Assembly: GCF_036670025.1 (NCBI RefSeq)
Contig: NZ_CP137640.1
Coordinates: 1,708,001 to 1,772,000 of the forward strand
Direction: 5' to 3'
DNA: 64,000 nt
DNA from: Bacillus_BD oryzisoli
GTDB lineage: Bacteria > Bacillota > Bacilli > Bacillales > Cytobacillaceae
Shown: positions 44,310 through 53,619 of the stretch, in pieces
Layout of the letters: every line of letters starts with the position of its first letter
How positions within the stretch are numbered: the stretch's first letter is position 1
Position numbers and translations under genes: made by a program
The notes under the pieces: model-generated
Told to the model about the DNA's origin: nothing
The model's database searches: none
What the model saw: the letters and a program-made list of their open reading frames with translations, nothing else

Positions 44310-44761
44310 CATTAAGATATCGTGATTTGGTTCAATTATTTCCGGGAAACAAGGGGATAAGTGAACCGTCCTTATCGTTTTTAACCGTTACTGCTTTTGC
44401 TCGAATACCTCAGCCTAAAGGGATCTTTGTTCCCTTATTTCATAATTCGGGTGAATTAAAGGAAGCAATTGATCACGGTGCGGTCGCTGCTTTATGGGAT
44501 GAAAAGATTCCACTGCCAGCCTATATGCCAAACCATTTTATTGTTTTTTATTGCAATGATTTACTGAAAGGTTTAAAAAAGATGATTGAATTATATCGTA
44601 AGAATCAGCTAGAAATGGAAGAAGAACAAATGAATCAAACAAAATTTTACTTTTTGCCTGAAATCAGTCTGAATGAGAAGGAAAGCACATATGATTTAGC
44701 TGTAATGGTAAATGAATTGGATCTGTTGTTGAAAGACAGCGAAGATGGGAGGGGGAAGTAA
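44306..44761 (+). CDS. MurF/Mur-ligase N-terminal-domain-like protein, no ATPase domain
   Basis: A 151-residue protein with a region like the UDP-substrate-binding N domain of Mur ligases (compare VTAFARIPQPKGIFVPLFHN..ELKEAIDHGAVAALWDEKI with the MurE N domain), then a basic/acidic helical tail. There is no GTNGKT loop and no central or C-terminal ligase domain, so it cannot be a MurF enzyme. It is coupled on both sides: ATGA overlap with murE and mraY starting one base after its stop. It could be a decayed MurF remnant kept for coupling, or a regulator or scaffold. The fold assignment is inference from a weak resemblance. Confidence 0.65.
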   Translation: MTLRYRDLVQLFPGNKGISEPSLSFLTVTAFARIPQPKGIFVPLFHNSGELKEAIDHGAVAALWDEKIPLPAYMPNHFIVFYCNDLLKGLKKMIELYRKNQLEMEEEQMNQTKFYFLPEISLNEKESTYDLAVMVNELDLLLKDSEDGRGK

Positions 44762-45736
44762 GTGCAAGAACAGGTGTTGTTTTTTTCTATATTACTTGGA
44801 TTTCTCATAACGGTTTTACTATCCCCCATTTTCATACCTTTTTTAAGAAGATTAAAATTTGGACAAAGTATTCGTGAGGAAGGACCGAAATCTCACCAGA
44901 AGAAAACGGGGACTCCAACAATGGGCGGCATTATGATTTTACTTTCTATTATCATAACGACGCTGGTGATGACGGAGAAATTTAGTGAACCTACGATAAA
45001 GACGTTTATCCTTTTGTTTGTGACAATCGGGTTTGGACTTTTAGGGTTTTTGGATGATTTTATAAAAGTGGCAATGAAAAGAAACCTTGGTTTAACATCG
45101 AAGCAAAAACTGCTTGGCCAAATTGTCGTTTCAATTGTTGTCTATTTCTTATTAAAACAAACGAATTTTTCAACGTCCGTAGAGATTCCGTTTACCAATT
45201 ATACAGTAGAGCTCGGCTTTTTTTATGCTTTATTTATTGTGTTCTGGCTTGTCGGGTTTTCCAATGCAGTCAATTTAACAGATGGACTTGATGGTCTTGT
45301 ATCAGGAACAGCAGCCATAGCCTTTGGTGCTTTTGCTGTCTTAGCATGGAACCAATCGATGATCGAGGTTTCCATCTTCTCAGTAGCTGTTGTCGGGGCG
45401 GTGCTTGGTTTTCTTGTTTTTAACGCTCATCCAGCTAAGGTATTTATGGGAGATACAGGTTCGTTGGCGTTAGGAGGGGCTATCGCATCCGTTGCTATCT
45501 TAACAAAGCTTGAAATCATACTGCTTGTTATTGGCGGGGTATTTGTGATCGAAACTCTCTCGGTGATTTTGCAGGTTGCTTCATTTAAAACAACGGGAAA
45601 ACGCATTTTCCGAATGAGTCCGCTGCACCATCATTATGAGTTATTGGGATGGAGTGAGTGGCGGGTAGTTGTCACATTCTGGACTGCTGGATTATTATTT
45701 GCCATAATAGGAATTTACATTGAGGTGTGGTTATAA
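44762..45736 (+). CDS. mraY: Phospho-N-acetylmuramoyl-pentapeptide transferase MraY
   Basis: Integral membrane enzyme that transfers phospho-MurNAc-pentapeptide to undecaprenyl phosphate, giving lipid I. Seen: KKTGTPTMGGIM, FLDDFIKV with the Asp pair, NLTDGLDGLVSG, and FRMSPLHHHYELLGW, all MraY signatures, with about ten hydrophobic helices. 324 residues. GTG start at 44762, directly after the preceding stop; murD follows without a gap. Confidence 0.96.
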   Translation: MQEQVLFFSILLGFLITVLLSPIFIPFLRRLKFGQSIREEGPKSHQKKTGTPTMGGIMILLSIIITTLVMTEKFSEPTIKTFILLFVTIGFGLLGFLDDFIKVAMKRNLGLTSKQKLLGQIVVSIVVYFLLKQTNFSTSVEIPFTNYTVELGFFYALFIVFWLVGFSNAVNLTDGLDGLVSGTAAIAFGAFAVLAWNQSMIEVSIFSVAVVGAVLGFLVFNAHPAKVFMGDTGSLALGGAIASVAILTKLEIILLVIGGVFVIETLSVILQVASFKTTGKRIFRMSPLHHHYELLGWSEWRVVVTFWTAGLLFAIIGIYIEVWL

Positions 45737-47089
45737 ATGAAAACAATAAATGATTATACTCATAAAAAAATACTAGTTCTTGGTTTGGCTAAAAGTGGTG
45801 TTGGTGCAGCATTACTATTACATAAGCTTGGTGCATTTGTCACTGTAAATGATTACAAGCCATTATCAGAGAATCCCGAAGCGCAAGGGCTCCTTGAACA
45901 GGGAATAAAGGTGATTTGCGGCGAGCATCCAATTGAACTGCTTGAAGAAGGATTTGAGTTGATTGTTAAGAATCCGGGGATTCCATATCATAATCCGATG
46001 ATTGTAGGTGCGATGGAAAGGGGAATTCCTGTTATTACCGAGGTCGAACTGGCTTATCAAATTTCTGAGGCTCCTTTTATTGCTATTACAGGAACAAATG
46101 GAAAAACAACGACAACAACGCTAGTTTATGAAATGCTCAAGGCGGGGAATAAGAACCCGCTTATTGCTGGTAATATCGGTACCGTGGCTTCAGAGGTTGC
46201 ACAAGCAGCGGAAGGACATAATCAAATTGTCATCGAGCTATCTTCGTTCCAGCTCATGGGTACTCCTAGCTTCAGACCAAAGATTGCCATTTTGACCAAT
46301 TTGTATGATGCCCATCTCGATTATCATGGGACAAGATTAGAATACATAAAAGCAAAGGCAAATATAACTAAAAACCAAACGAGTGATGACTTTTTTATTG
46401 TTAACGCCGAGCAGGAAGAGGTAATGAATGTTGCCCGCGCGTCAAAGGCTCAGATTGTACCGTTTTCCCCTGTAAGAGAGCTTACTAATGGCGCATATAT
46501 AAAAGATGGCTGGCTGATTTTCGAAGGGGAACAGATCATGCAGCAGGCAGATATAAGACTGCCTGGTGCGCATAATCTTGAAAATATTTTATCAGCGGTA
46601 GCAGCTGCTAAGTTGTCTGGAGTTCAAAATGATGCAATTTACCAAGTACTTACTACCTTTACAGGAGTTAAACATAGACTGCAATTTATCGGTGAAGTTT
46701 GCGGCAGACTGTTTTATAACGATTCAAAAGCGACTAATATATTGGCAACAAAGAATGCATTAGCGGCCTTCGATAAACCAATCATTTTGCTCGCAGGCGG
46801 TTTGGACAGGGGAAATGAATTCGATGAACTCATTCCTTCTTTTAAAAATGTCAAAGCAATGATTACGTTTGGACAAACAGCAGGAAAAATGGAAAATGCA
46901 GCACAAAAGGCAGGAATAAAAACAATTCAACGTGTCGATAATGTTGGAAAAGCTGTTCCTCTTGCTTATGAGCTCTCAGAACCGGGTGATGTCGTGCTAT
47001 TATCACCAGCATGTGCGAGCTGGGATCAATATAAAACTTTTGAAGTAAGGGGAGACATTTTTATCGAAGCAGTGCATAAGCTTAAGTAA
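45737..47089 (+). CDS. murD: UDP-MurNAc-L-Ala D-glutamate ligase MurD
   Basis: Cytosolic Mur ligase adding D-Glu to UDP-MurNAc-L-Ala. N-terminal Rossmann-like domain (KILVLGLAKSGVGAALLL), ATP loop GTNGKTTT from residue 119, then central and C-terminal ligase domains with HRLQFIGEV and NDSKATN. 450 residues, normal length. ATG at 45737 immediately after the mraY stop. Confidence 0.95.
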   Translation: MKTINDYTHKKILVLGLAKSGVGAALLLHKLGAFVTVNDYKPLSENPEAQGLLEQGIKVICGEHPIELLEEGFELIVKNPGIPYHNPMIVGAMERGIPVITEVELAYQISEAPFIAITGTNGKTTTTTLVYEMLKAGNKNPLIAGNIGTVASEVAQAAEGHNQIVIELSSFQLMGTPSFRPKIAILTNLYDAHLDYHGTRLEYIKAKANITKNQTSDDFFIVNAEQEEVMNVARASKAQIVPFSPVRELTNGAYIKDGWLIFEGEQIMQQADIRLPGAHNLENILSAVAAAKLSGVQNDAIYQVLTTFTGVKHRLQFIGEVCGRLFYNDSKATNILATKNALAAFDKPIILLAGGLDRGNEFDELIPSFKNVKAMITFGQTAGKMENAAQKAGIKTIQRVDNVGKAVPLAYELSEPGDVVLLSPACASWDQYKTFEVRGDIFIEAVHKLK

Positions 47090-47187
47090 GGGCTTGTCTT
47101 CTAGAGGAGAATGTTTTTATTGTCACCTGAGTGGTTCCTAGACTTCTCTAAGCAGGCCAAATAACTTGCATTTCGAGGTGTGGTCTT

Positions 47188-48288
47188 TTGCCGACAAAAA
47201 AAACGACTCCTGATATTATTTTAATGATATTGACTTTTACGCTCTTAGCTATAGGATTGATCATGGTATACAGTGCAAGTGCCATTTGGGCAGATTATAA
47301 ATTCGATGATTCCTTTTTCTTTGCTAAACGACAGATGCTGTTTGCTGGCGTAGGGATTGTTGGAATGTTTTTTATCATGAATGTGGATTATTGGACATGG
47401 AGAACATGGGCGAAAGTACTAATAATTGTTTGCTTTGTACTGTTATTGCTTGTGTTGATTCCGGGAATTGGGAACGTCCGTAACGGTTCACGAAGCTGGA
47501 TTGGTATCGGTGCGTTTTCGATTCAGCCTTCAGAATTTATGAAGCTAGCAATGATCGCTTTTTTAGCTAAGTTTTTATCCGAGAAACAAAAATATATTAC
47601 ATCATTTAAAAAAGGTTTAGCACCTTCGTTAGGTCTAGTATTTTTAGCCTTTGGGATGATTATGCTCCAGCCTGATTTAGGGACAGGAACAGTCATGGTT
47701 GGTACCTGTATTGTGATGATTTTTATTGCCGGGGCAAGGGTAAGTCATTTTGCTGTTCTTGGGTTAATGGGGGTAGCTGGTTTCGCGGCACTGGTTATAT
47801 CCGCTCCGTACCGGATTAAACGGATAACATCCTTTTTGGATCCGTGGCAGGATCCGCTTGGTAGTGGGTTTCAAATTATTCAATCACTATTTGCTATTGG
47901 ACCAGGGGGATTATTCGGCTTAGGTTTGGGACAAAGCAGACAAAAATTTTTCTATTTGCCTGAGCCGCAAACAGATTTTATTTTTGCTATCTTAGCAGAA
48001 GAGTTAGGTTTTATCGGAGGATCCTTTATTTTATTATTGTTTTCTCTTTTGCTCTGGCGGGGGATACGAATCGCCTTAGGTGCCCCTGACCTTTATGGAA
48101 GTTTTCTAGCCGTTGGAATTATCGCGATGGTAGCAATCCAAGTGATGATCAATATTGGGGTTGTAACCGGCCTTATGCCGGTAACAGGGATCACGCTTCC
48201 ATTTTTAAGCTATGGGGGCTCCTCGTTAACACTGATGCTTTTGGCAATTGGCGTGTTGCTGAATATAAGCCGCTATTCACGGTACTGA
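47188..48288 (+). CDS. spoVE: Stage V sporulation protein E (SEDS glycosyltransferase)
   Basis: FtsW/RodA-family membrane glycosyltransferase that builds the spore cortex with SpoVD. Seen: MVYSASA near residue 29, QPSEFMKL at 113-120, LPEPQTDFIFAILAEELG and LPFLSYGGSS. 366 residues, as in B. subtilis SpoVE. TTG start at 47188 with GAGGTG upstream. Paralogue of the ftsW gene at 2.8 kb; position between murD and murG identifies it as spoVE. Confidence 0.92.
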   Translation: MPTKKTTPDIILMILTFTLLAIGLIMVYSASAIWADYKFDDSFFFAKRQMLFAGVGIVGMFFIMNVDYWTWRTWAKVLIIVCFVLLLLVLIPGIGNVRNGSRSWIGIGAFSIQPSEFMKLAMIAFLAKFLSEKQKYITSFKKGLAPSLGLVFLAFGMIMLQPDLGTGTVMVGTCIVMIFIAGARVSHFAVLGLMGVAGFAALVISAPYRIKRITSFLDPWQDPLGSGFQIIQSLFAIGPGGLFGLGLGQSRQKFFYLPEPQTDFIFAILAEELGFIGGSFILLLFSLLLWRGIRIALGAPDLYGSFLAVGIIAMVAIQVMINIGVVTGLMPVTGITLPFLSYGGSSLTLMLLAIGVLLNISRYSRY

Positions 48289-48306
48289 TGGTGTTTTTTC
48301 TATTTG

Positions 48307-48335
48307 AGCTGACCGATTTCAGGTCAGTTTTTTTG
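48307..48335 (+). terminator. Terminator after spoVE
   Basis: CTGACC (48309-48314) with GGTCAG (48322-48327) followed by seven T. Confidence 0.75.
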
Positions 48336-48614
48336 TGGAGTGAGAAAGAATTGTTTTTTGCCTTCGTTCCGTCATAAAAAAGGATTATAATCAATAATGT
48401 TGAAATAGGTATTTCAAATGAATATCAATTTGGTTGCGTGTATTACACATTTATCATTCTTTTCTATAAATGATTACGATTTTATAACATTCTTTTGATG
48501 GTATCTTTCTTACGTTTGGAATATAGTAGAATAAGAAAAGTAAATAAGGGATTTTATTCACTTTTATAATTCCAAATTACATACTGTTAATTATCCGTTC
48601 TATGAGGTGAAACA
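48336..48614 (+). other. AT-rich spoVE-murG intergenic region
   Basis: No gene is seen in this stretch. As a terminator precedes it, murG must have its own promoter here; TAGAAT/TATAGT hexamers near 48522-48533 could be a -10, but no good -35 is visible. In B. subtilis I recall a tighter spoVE-murG junction. Confidence 0.4.
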
Positions 48615-49715
48615 ATGAATATTGTGGTAAGCGGAGGAGGGACTGGAGGTCATATTTATCCAGCCCTAGCTCTTATTCGTGAGATAAAGAAAGCAGCACA
48701 AGATGTAAATTTTTTATACATCGGTACGGAAAAGGGACTTGAAAGCAAGCTTGTGACGCGAGAAAACATTCCTTTCAAATCAATACATATCACAGGTTTT
48801 AAAAGAAAAGTCTCATTTGAAAATGTCAAAACGATTCTCCGTTTTATTAAAGGAGTAAATGATAGTAAGAAAATGTTGAAGGAATTTAAAGCGGATGTTG
48901 TCATTGGTACTGGAGGATATGTATGTGGTCCTGTTGTTTATGCTGCCGCAAAGCTCGGGATACCGACAATTATCCATGAACAAAACAGTGTCCCTGGTTT
49001 AACGAATAAATTCTTAAGTCGTTATGTAGACCGGATTGCCGTGTGCTTTGAGGAAGCAAAAACGTTTTTTCCTGAATCGAAAGTGGTTCTTACCGGAAAC
49101 CCTCGTGCTCAAGAAGTATTACACCAAGACGGGATAAAAGGTAGATTATCAGCTGGTTTAAGTGTAACCGAACCAGTTGTATTAATCGTTGGCGGCAGCC
49201 GGGGGGCAAGACCGATTAACGAAGCTGTTTTAAAAGCTTTATCATTACTCGGAGAAAAGCCTTATCAAGTGCTTTATGTTACAGGTGATGTTCATTATGA
49301 AGAGGTAAAAAAAGAAGTTGAACTAGTGGGAAATCCGAAGAATGTAATCATAAAACCATTTATTCATAATATGCCTGAGGTACTGGCCGGGGTTGATTTG
49401 ACGGTCGCAAGAGCAGGTGCTACAACACTTGCTGAGCTTACCTCATTAGGCATCCCAAGTATATTGATTCCAAGCCCATATGTAACGAATAACCATCAAG
49501 AAAAAAATGCCCGTGCATTAAGTGATCACGATGCGGCTGAATTACTGCTTGAAAAAGATTTGACTAGTCATAAGCTCGTGGCAGAGATTGATCGGATCCT
49601 CATGGATGAAAACACGCTTAAGAAAATGAAAAAATCAGCAAAGGAATTAGGAATACCAGATGCTGCAAGTAGACTTTATCTTTTAATGAAGGAGCTTGTT
49701 GATAAGAAAAAGTAG
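48615..49715 (+). CDS. murG: UDP-GlcNAc:lipid I GlcNAc transferase MurG
   Basis: Peripheral membrane glycosyltransferase that converts lipid I to lipid II. GT-B fold: N-terminal GGGTGGHIYPALAL, TGGYVCGPVVYAA, HEQNSVPGLTNKFLS, and a UDP-GlcNAc site GGSRGARPINEAV and RAGATTLAEL. 366 residues. ATG at 48615 with GAGGTGA upstream. Followed by murB after 53 nt. Confidence 0.96.
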   Translation: MNIVVSGGGTGGHIYPALALIREIKKAAQDVNFLYIGTEKGLESKLVTRENIPFKSIHITGFKRKVSFENVKTILRFIKGVNDSKKMLKEFKADVVIGTGGYVCGPVVYAAAKLGIPTIIHEQNSVPGLTNKFLSRYVDRIAVCFEEAKTFFPESKVVLTGNPRAQEVLHQDGIKGRLSAGLSVTEPVVLIVGGSRGARPINEAVLKALSLLGEKPYQVLYVTGDVHYEEVKKEVELVGNPKNVIIKPFIHNMPEVLAGVDLTVARAGATTLAELTSLGIPSILIPSPYVTNNHQEKNARALSDHDAAELLLEKDLTSHKLVAEIDRILMDENTLKKMKKSAKELGIPDAASRLYLLMKELVDKKK

Positions 49716-49768
49716 CCCATTTATGATTTCGTCATACACTATGGTAAGCTATTTTTCAGGAGGGTTTT

Positions 49769-50689
49769 ATGGACAATAATATAAATACGTTAATGAATGA
49801 ACTTATAGAGTTAAATGTCGGCAAAGTGAAAAGACATGAGCCGCTTGCCAATCATACAACTATCAAAATAGGTGGTCCTGCCGATTTGTTGATTGAACCT
49901 AGTTCAATCAAATATTTGGAAACAACGTTGAATTTGATACGAAAATATAAAGTAGGCTGGAGAGCCATCGGCAGAGGATCCAATTTACTTGTTTCAGATG
50001 ATGGTATTGAAGGAATCGTTATTAAATTAGGCAGCGGTTTAGATCATATGGATGTGAACGGAACGGTTTTAACAGTGGGAGCAGGTTATCCTCTTGTCAG
50101 CCTGGCTATGAAAATCAGCCGCCAAGGATTATCCGGACTTGAGTTTGCCAGCGGGATCCCTGGATCTGTTGGCGGAGCTGTTTATATGAATGCCGGAGCA
50201 CATGGCTCAGATATATCCAAAATCCTAACGGAAGCACATATTCTTTTTGAAGATGGCACTATGAAATGGCTATCGAACGAGGAAATGGAATTTTCATATC
50301 GGACTTCTGTACTACAGAAAAAACGTCCTGGTATTGTCATTGAAGCCAGATTCCAACTGACTGAAGGGGACAAAGATAAGATTGTTGATGTCATGCAAAA
50401 GAATAAAGACTATCGAAAAGATACACAGCCATGGAATTTTCCATGTGCAGGGAGTATTTTTCGAAATCCACTGCCAAACTATGCGGGCCGATTAGTTGAA
50501 GAGGCAGGATTAAAAGGGCATCAAATTGGCGGTGCGAAAATTTCCGAAATGCATGGGAATTTTATTGTAAATGCAGGAAATGCCACGGCTTGTGACGTAT
50601 TAAATTTAATAGAACATGTGAAAAAAACCGTTTTTGAATTATACCAAGTCAAAATGGAAACCGAAGTAGAGATAATAGGAAGAAAGTAA
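49769..50689 (+). CDS. murB: UDP-N-acetylenolpyruvoylglucosamine reductase MurB
   Basis: FAD/NADPH reductase making UDP-MurNAc. FAD-binding segments ANHTTIKIGGPAD, GRGSNLLVSDDGI and SGLEFASGIPGSVGGAVYMNAGAHG; C-terminal CAGSIFRNP carries the catalytic Ser; type IIB-like size (306 residues). ATG at 49769 with AGGAGGG upstream. A terminator follows, separating it from divIB. Confidence 0.95.
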   Translation: MDNNINTLMNELIELNVGKVKRHEPLANHTTIKIGGPADLLIEPSSIKYLETTLNLIRKYKVGWRAIGRGSNLLVSDDGIEGIVIKLGSGLDHMDVNGTVLTVGAGYPLVSLAMKISRQGLSGLEFASGIPGSVGGAVYMNAGAHGSDISKILTEAHILFEDGTMKWLSNEEMEFSYRTSVLQKKRPGIVIEARFQLTEGDKDKIVDVMQKNKDYRKDTQPWNFPCAGSIFRNPLPNYAGRLVEEAGLKGHQIGGAKISEMHGNFIVNAGNATACDVLNLIEHVKKTVFELYQVKMETEVEIIGRK

Positions 50690-50757
50690 CGGAAAACTTC
50701 CAAACGCAACATCCATTTACTGTGTTATAATTATCTATTGAAATATACTTAAAAACC

Positions 50758-50790
50758 ATAACGGCATGATACTCGTGCCGTTGTTTTTAA
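50758..50790 (+). terminator. Terminator after murB
   Basis: AACGGCA (50760-50766) with TGCCGTT (50776-50782), then GTTTTTAA. Confidence 0.75.
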
Positions 50791-50832
50791 TAAGAAATGC
50801 GGACAAGCCATGAGAGGTGTGAGGTGATTGGA

Positions 50833-51624
50833 ATGGAAAATGGTAATGTTGTCTCAATTGAAGATCGTATACCTAAATTAAAACAACAGCGCAGAAAAAA
50901 AGCCAATCGACGACTAATCTTTTTACTATTGCTATTTTTTATTCTAATCGCTTTTATTCTATATTTTCAATCTCCATTAAGTTATGTTAATCATGTTGTT
51001 ATCAATGGAAATACAGCCCACACAGATAAGGAAATCATGGCGGTTGTCGGAATCAAAAAAGAGACAAATATTTGGAAAGTCCGCAAAAAGGAAATAGAAG
51101 AGAAGCTAATCGCCCTGCCTGAAATGAAAAAAGCAGACGTTGTGACAAAGCTGCCAAATTCTATCATTATAAATGTTCAAGAATATAAACGAATATCCTA
51201 TATCTCTAAAGGGAAAAACTTTTTACCTGTTTTGGAAAATGGCAATATTCTTCAGGAGAAAAAAACAACAGACCTTCCATTAAATGCCCCCATTTTATTC
51301 AGTTTTTCTGAAAATAAAGCATTGAAGGAAATGATTGTTAGTCTAGAAAAATTACCTGCAGAAGTGTTGAATTCGATTTCAGAAATTCATTATGATCCAA
51401 CAGAATCAGATCCATTTCATATTTCACTTTTTATGAATGACGGCAATCAAGTGAGTGCAACTATAAGAACATTTGCGGAAAAGATGTCCCATTACCCTTC
51501 AATTATAAGCCAGCTTGATCCAACCCAAAAAGGCGTGATTAATTTAGAAGTTGGTTCATACTTTAAGGCTTATGAACTGGAAGGAGATGAGCCGGTTGAA
51601 ACAGATAAAGATCGTGAGGGGTAG
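50833..51624 (+). CDS. divIB: Cell division protein DivIB (FtsQ)
   Basis: Bitopic divisome protein: charged cytoplasmic N terminus, one membrane helix (about 27-44), an extracytoplasmic POTRA domain (YVNHVVINGNTAHTDKEIM) and a beta domain. It stabilises FtsL and DivIC. ATG at 50833 with GAGGTGAT upstream gives 263 residues, equal to B. subtilis DivIB; the longer frame from 50797 is rejected. Its 3' end overlaps ylxW by about 29 nt. Confidence 0.92.
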   Translation: MENGNVVSIEDRIPKLKQQRRKKANRRLIFLLLLFFILIAFILYFQSPLSYVNHVVINGNTAHTDKEIMAVVGIKKETNIWKVRKKEIEEKLIALPEMKKADVVTKLPNSIIINVQEYKRISYISKGKNFLPVLENGNILQEKKTTDLPLNAPILFSFSENKALKEMIVSLEKLPAEVLNSISEIHYDPTESDPFHISLFMNDGNQVSATIRTFAEKMSHYPSIISQLDPTQKGVINLEVGSYFKAYELEGDEPVETDKDREG

Positions 51625-52303
51625 ATATGTCCTATTAACAGTTGTCTGCCTTGTCTTTGGGTTTATGATTGCATTCTCTTATCATTTAACCGAAAAACAG
51701 GCAAGTAATTCGAATATGACAAGCAGTCAATTTGAACGGGATATGGAACTAAGAAATGAATTGATCAAACAAGAAGAAAAAAATCGAGAGCTCAAGCAGG
51801 AACTGAGTCAAAAACAGAAGCAAGTGTTGAATAAAGAAAAGGAATTATCCAATGAGGCGCAAATTTATTTCAACCTTGCCGAAGATACAGAAAAATATCG
51901 AATGTATCTAGGTAAGGTTGACGTCAAAGGTGAGGGTGTTCAAGTAACCCTTGCGGACAGTGATTATAACCTTGATGAGCAAAACCCTAATCAATATATT
52001 GTTCATGAACATCATGTCTTTAAAGTTATAAATGAACTTAATATTTCAGGGGCTAGTGCGATTGCGATCAATGGGCAGAGGCTTTCACATGATTCATATG
52101 TGCTCTGTAATGGTCCGGTTATCGAAGTGGATGGGAAGAGTTTCCCTGCGCCATTTGTCATCACAGCCATTGGTGATGCGGACACAATGGCTGAATCATT
52201 AAACCTAAAAGGAGGAGTAAAAGATATTCTTGTAAATGAAAATGTTCAATTTACGCTAGAGAAAAAAGCTGAAATTGTGATAAACGCTAAATTAAATAGT
52301 TAA
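51596..52303 (+). CDS. ylxW: DUF881 family protein YlxW
   Basis: A 235-residue membrane-anchored protein: one N-terminal helix (about 10-28), a Lys/Glu/Gln-rich coiled coil (about 45-90), and the DUF881 domain (VKGEGVQVTLADS, ASAIAINGQRLS, VLCNGPVIEVDG). Function unknown; always near division genes in Bacillus. The TTG at 51596 has AAGGAG at 9 nt, inside divIB; a GTG at 51614 is the alternative. Overlaps divIB in another frame. Confidence 0.8.
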   Translation: MKQIKIVRGRYVLLTVVCLVFGFMIAFSYHLTEKQASNSNMTSSQFERDMELRNELIKQEEKNRELKQELSQKQKQVLNKEKELSNEAQIYFNLAEDTEKYRMYLGKVDVKGEGVQVTLADSDYNLDEQNPNQYIVHEHHVFKVINELNISGASAIAINGQRLSHDSYVLCNGPVIEVDGKSFPAPFVITAIGDADTMAESLNLKGGVKDILVNENVQFTLEKKAEIVINAKLNS

Positions 52304-52333
52304 TGGTTCTGGTAAAAGTAAGGTGGATCGAAC

Positions 52334-53059
52334 ATGGGGCAAAAAAGTTATCTAAGCATGGGGGTTATTACATTAATCATTGGTTTGATGATCGCCGTTC
52401 AATATCAAACTGTCAAAGATCCAATTGTTCGCGACACACGTGATACTTCACAGTTGCGCGAGGATTTAGTAAAAGAAAAAGAGCTTTATTTAAGTTTGAT
52501 TCGTGAAATTAGATCGAATGAGGAAAAACTTGAAAAATACGAAACTGAGCGATCACAAAGCAAAGAACAGATTCTAAAAGAAACATTAAATGAATTAAAG
52601 ACTGAAGCTGGCATGACAGAAGTCAAAGGACCGGGAATTGTGATCAATATTGAACATGTTGATGAGGCCCTATTACCTGGGAAAGTTGTATCTCCCATTT
52701 CTCCCTATTTAATCCAAAGGCTGGTCAATGAACTCAATCAATATGGTGCTAATCATATTTCAATTGCCGGACAGCGACTGATTAATTCCAGCGTGATTCG
52801 CGATATCAATGGCCAAACAAAGGTGGATGGATACAGTTTAGATACGTTTCCGATTGAAGTAAAAATAGCCGTTGATAATATAGAGGCAGCCGAAAAACTA
52901 CATAACCGTATGCAAGTATCATCTTCAGCAGAGGACTTTTTTGTGGATAATTTTCGTTTAAAAATATCAGATCCTCAAACAAACATAATCATACCGGCAT
53001 ATAAGGACAGCTTAAAAATCCGTCACATGGAGTTGGCAGAGACTGAAAAAGGAGGGTAA
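52334..53059 (+). CDS. ylxX: DUF881 family protein YlxX
   Basis: Second DUF881 protein, 241 residues, a paralogue of the preceding gene with the same layout: N-terminal membrane helix (8-25), coiled coil (about 45-85) and DUF881 domain (VKGPGIVINIEHVD, ANHISIAGQRLINSS). Function unknown. ATG at 52334. Two nt separate it from sbp, so ylxW-ylxX-sbp is probably one unit. Confidence 0.87.
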   Translation: MGQKSYLSMGVITLIIGLMIAVQYQTVKDPIVRDTRDTSQLREDLVKEKELYLSLIREIRSNEEKLEKYETERSQSKEQILKETLNELKTEAGMTEVKGPGIVINIEHVDEALLPGKVVSPISPYLIQRLVNELNQYGANHISIAGQRLINSSVIRDINGQTKVDGYSLDTFPIEVKIAVDNIEAAEKLHNRMQVSSSAEDFFVDNFRLKISDPQTNIIIPAYKDSLKIRHMELAETEKGG

Positions 53060-53061
53060 AC

Positions 53062-53415
53062 ATGTGGCTTCCCGTTCTCGGGTTACTGATAGGGTTATTT
53101 CTCGGTTCGCTCACCGATATAAGGATCCCTGTTGAATATTCCAATTATTTATCGATTGCTGTACTTGCAGCGCTGGACACATTATTTGGGGGAATAAGAG
53201 CACATCTGCAAAATATTTATGATGAAAAAGTATTTGTGTCAGGCTTTTTCTTTAATATTATTTTAGCTGCAAGTTTAGCTTTTCTAGGTGTCCATCTTGG
53301 TGTAGACTTATATCTAGCAGCAGTTTTTGCATTTGGTGTTAGGCTTTTTCAAAATATTGCTGTTATTCGAAGAATTCTACTTACAAAGTGGTCAGCAAAT
53401 AAGGAAAAAATGTAA
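53062..53415 (+). CDS. sbp: Small basic protein Sbp (DUF1290)
   Basis: A 117-residue integral membrane protein with three to four hydrophobic segments (MWLPVLGLLIGLFLGSLTDIRIP at the start) of the DUF1290/small basic protein family. Function unknown; conserved directly before ftsA in Firmicutes. ATG at 53062 with AGGAGGG upstream. Confidence 0.87.
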   Translation: MWLPVLGLLIGLFLGSLTDIRIPVEYSNYLSIAVLAALDTLFGGIRAHLQNIYDEKVFVSGFFFNIILAASLAFLGVHLGVDLYLAAVFAFGVRLFQNIAVIRRILLTKWSANKEKM

Positions 53416-53432
53416 AAAAATTAAATTTTAAA

Positions 53433-53460
53433 AAGGGAATAATTACATTTTGACGAATAA
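53433..53460 (+). promoter_or_regulatory. Candidate sigma-H promoter of ftsA-ftsZ
   Basis: AAGGGAATA (53433-53441) and GACGAATAA (53452-53460) resemble the sigma-H -35 and -10 elements, with a 10-bp gap that is one shorter than the usual 11-12. B. subtilis ftsAZ is known to have a sigma-H promoter, which makes the match more credible. Confidence 0.35.
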
Positions 53461-53619
53461 TTTTAAGATAAAAGTAAAAGCGAACAAAAATTGCAGAAAT
53501 TCGTAAGAGGGTTTCAAACTAAAGGACCAAGAAGCAGGTTCGCTAATCGTCAAATATAGTTATTACTTAATTTAGAGACTTGTTGTTCAAACAGTAATTG
53601 TAAAGGGAGGTGCCATAGA

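Noticed and set aside
44306..44761. Frameshifted full-length murF
   Set aside because: mraY begins one base after the stop, so there is no room for the missing ATPase and C-terminal domains in any frame.
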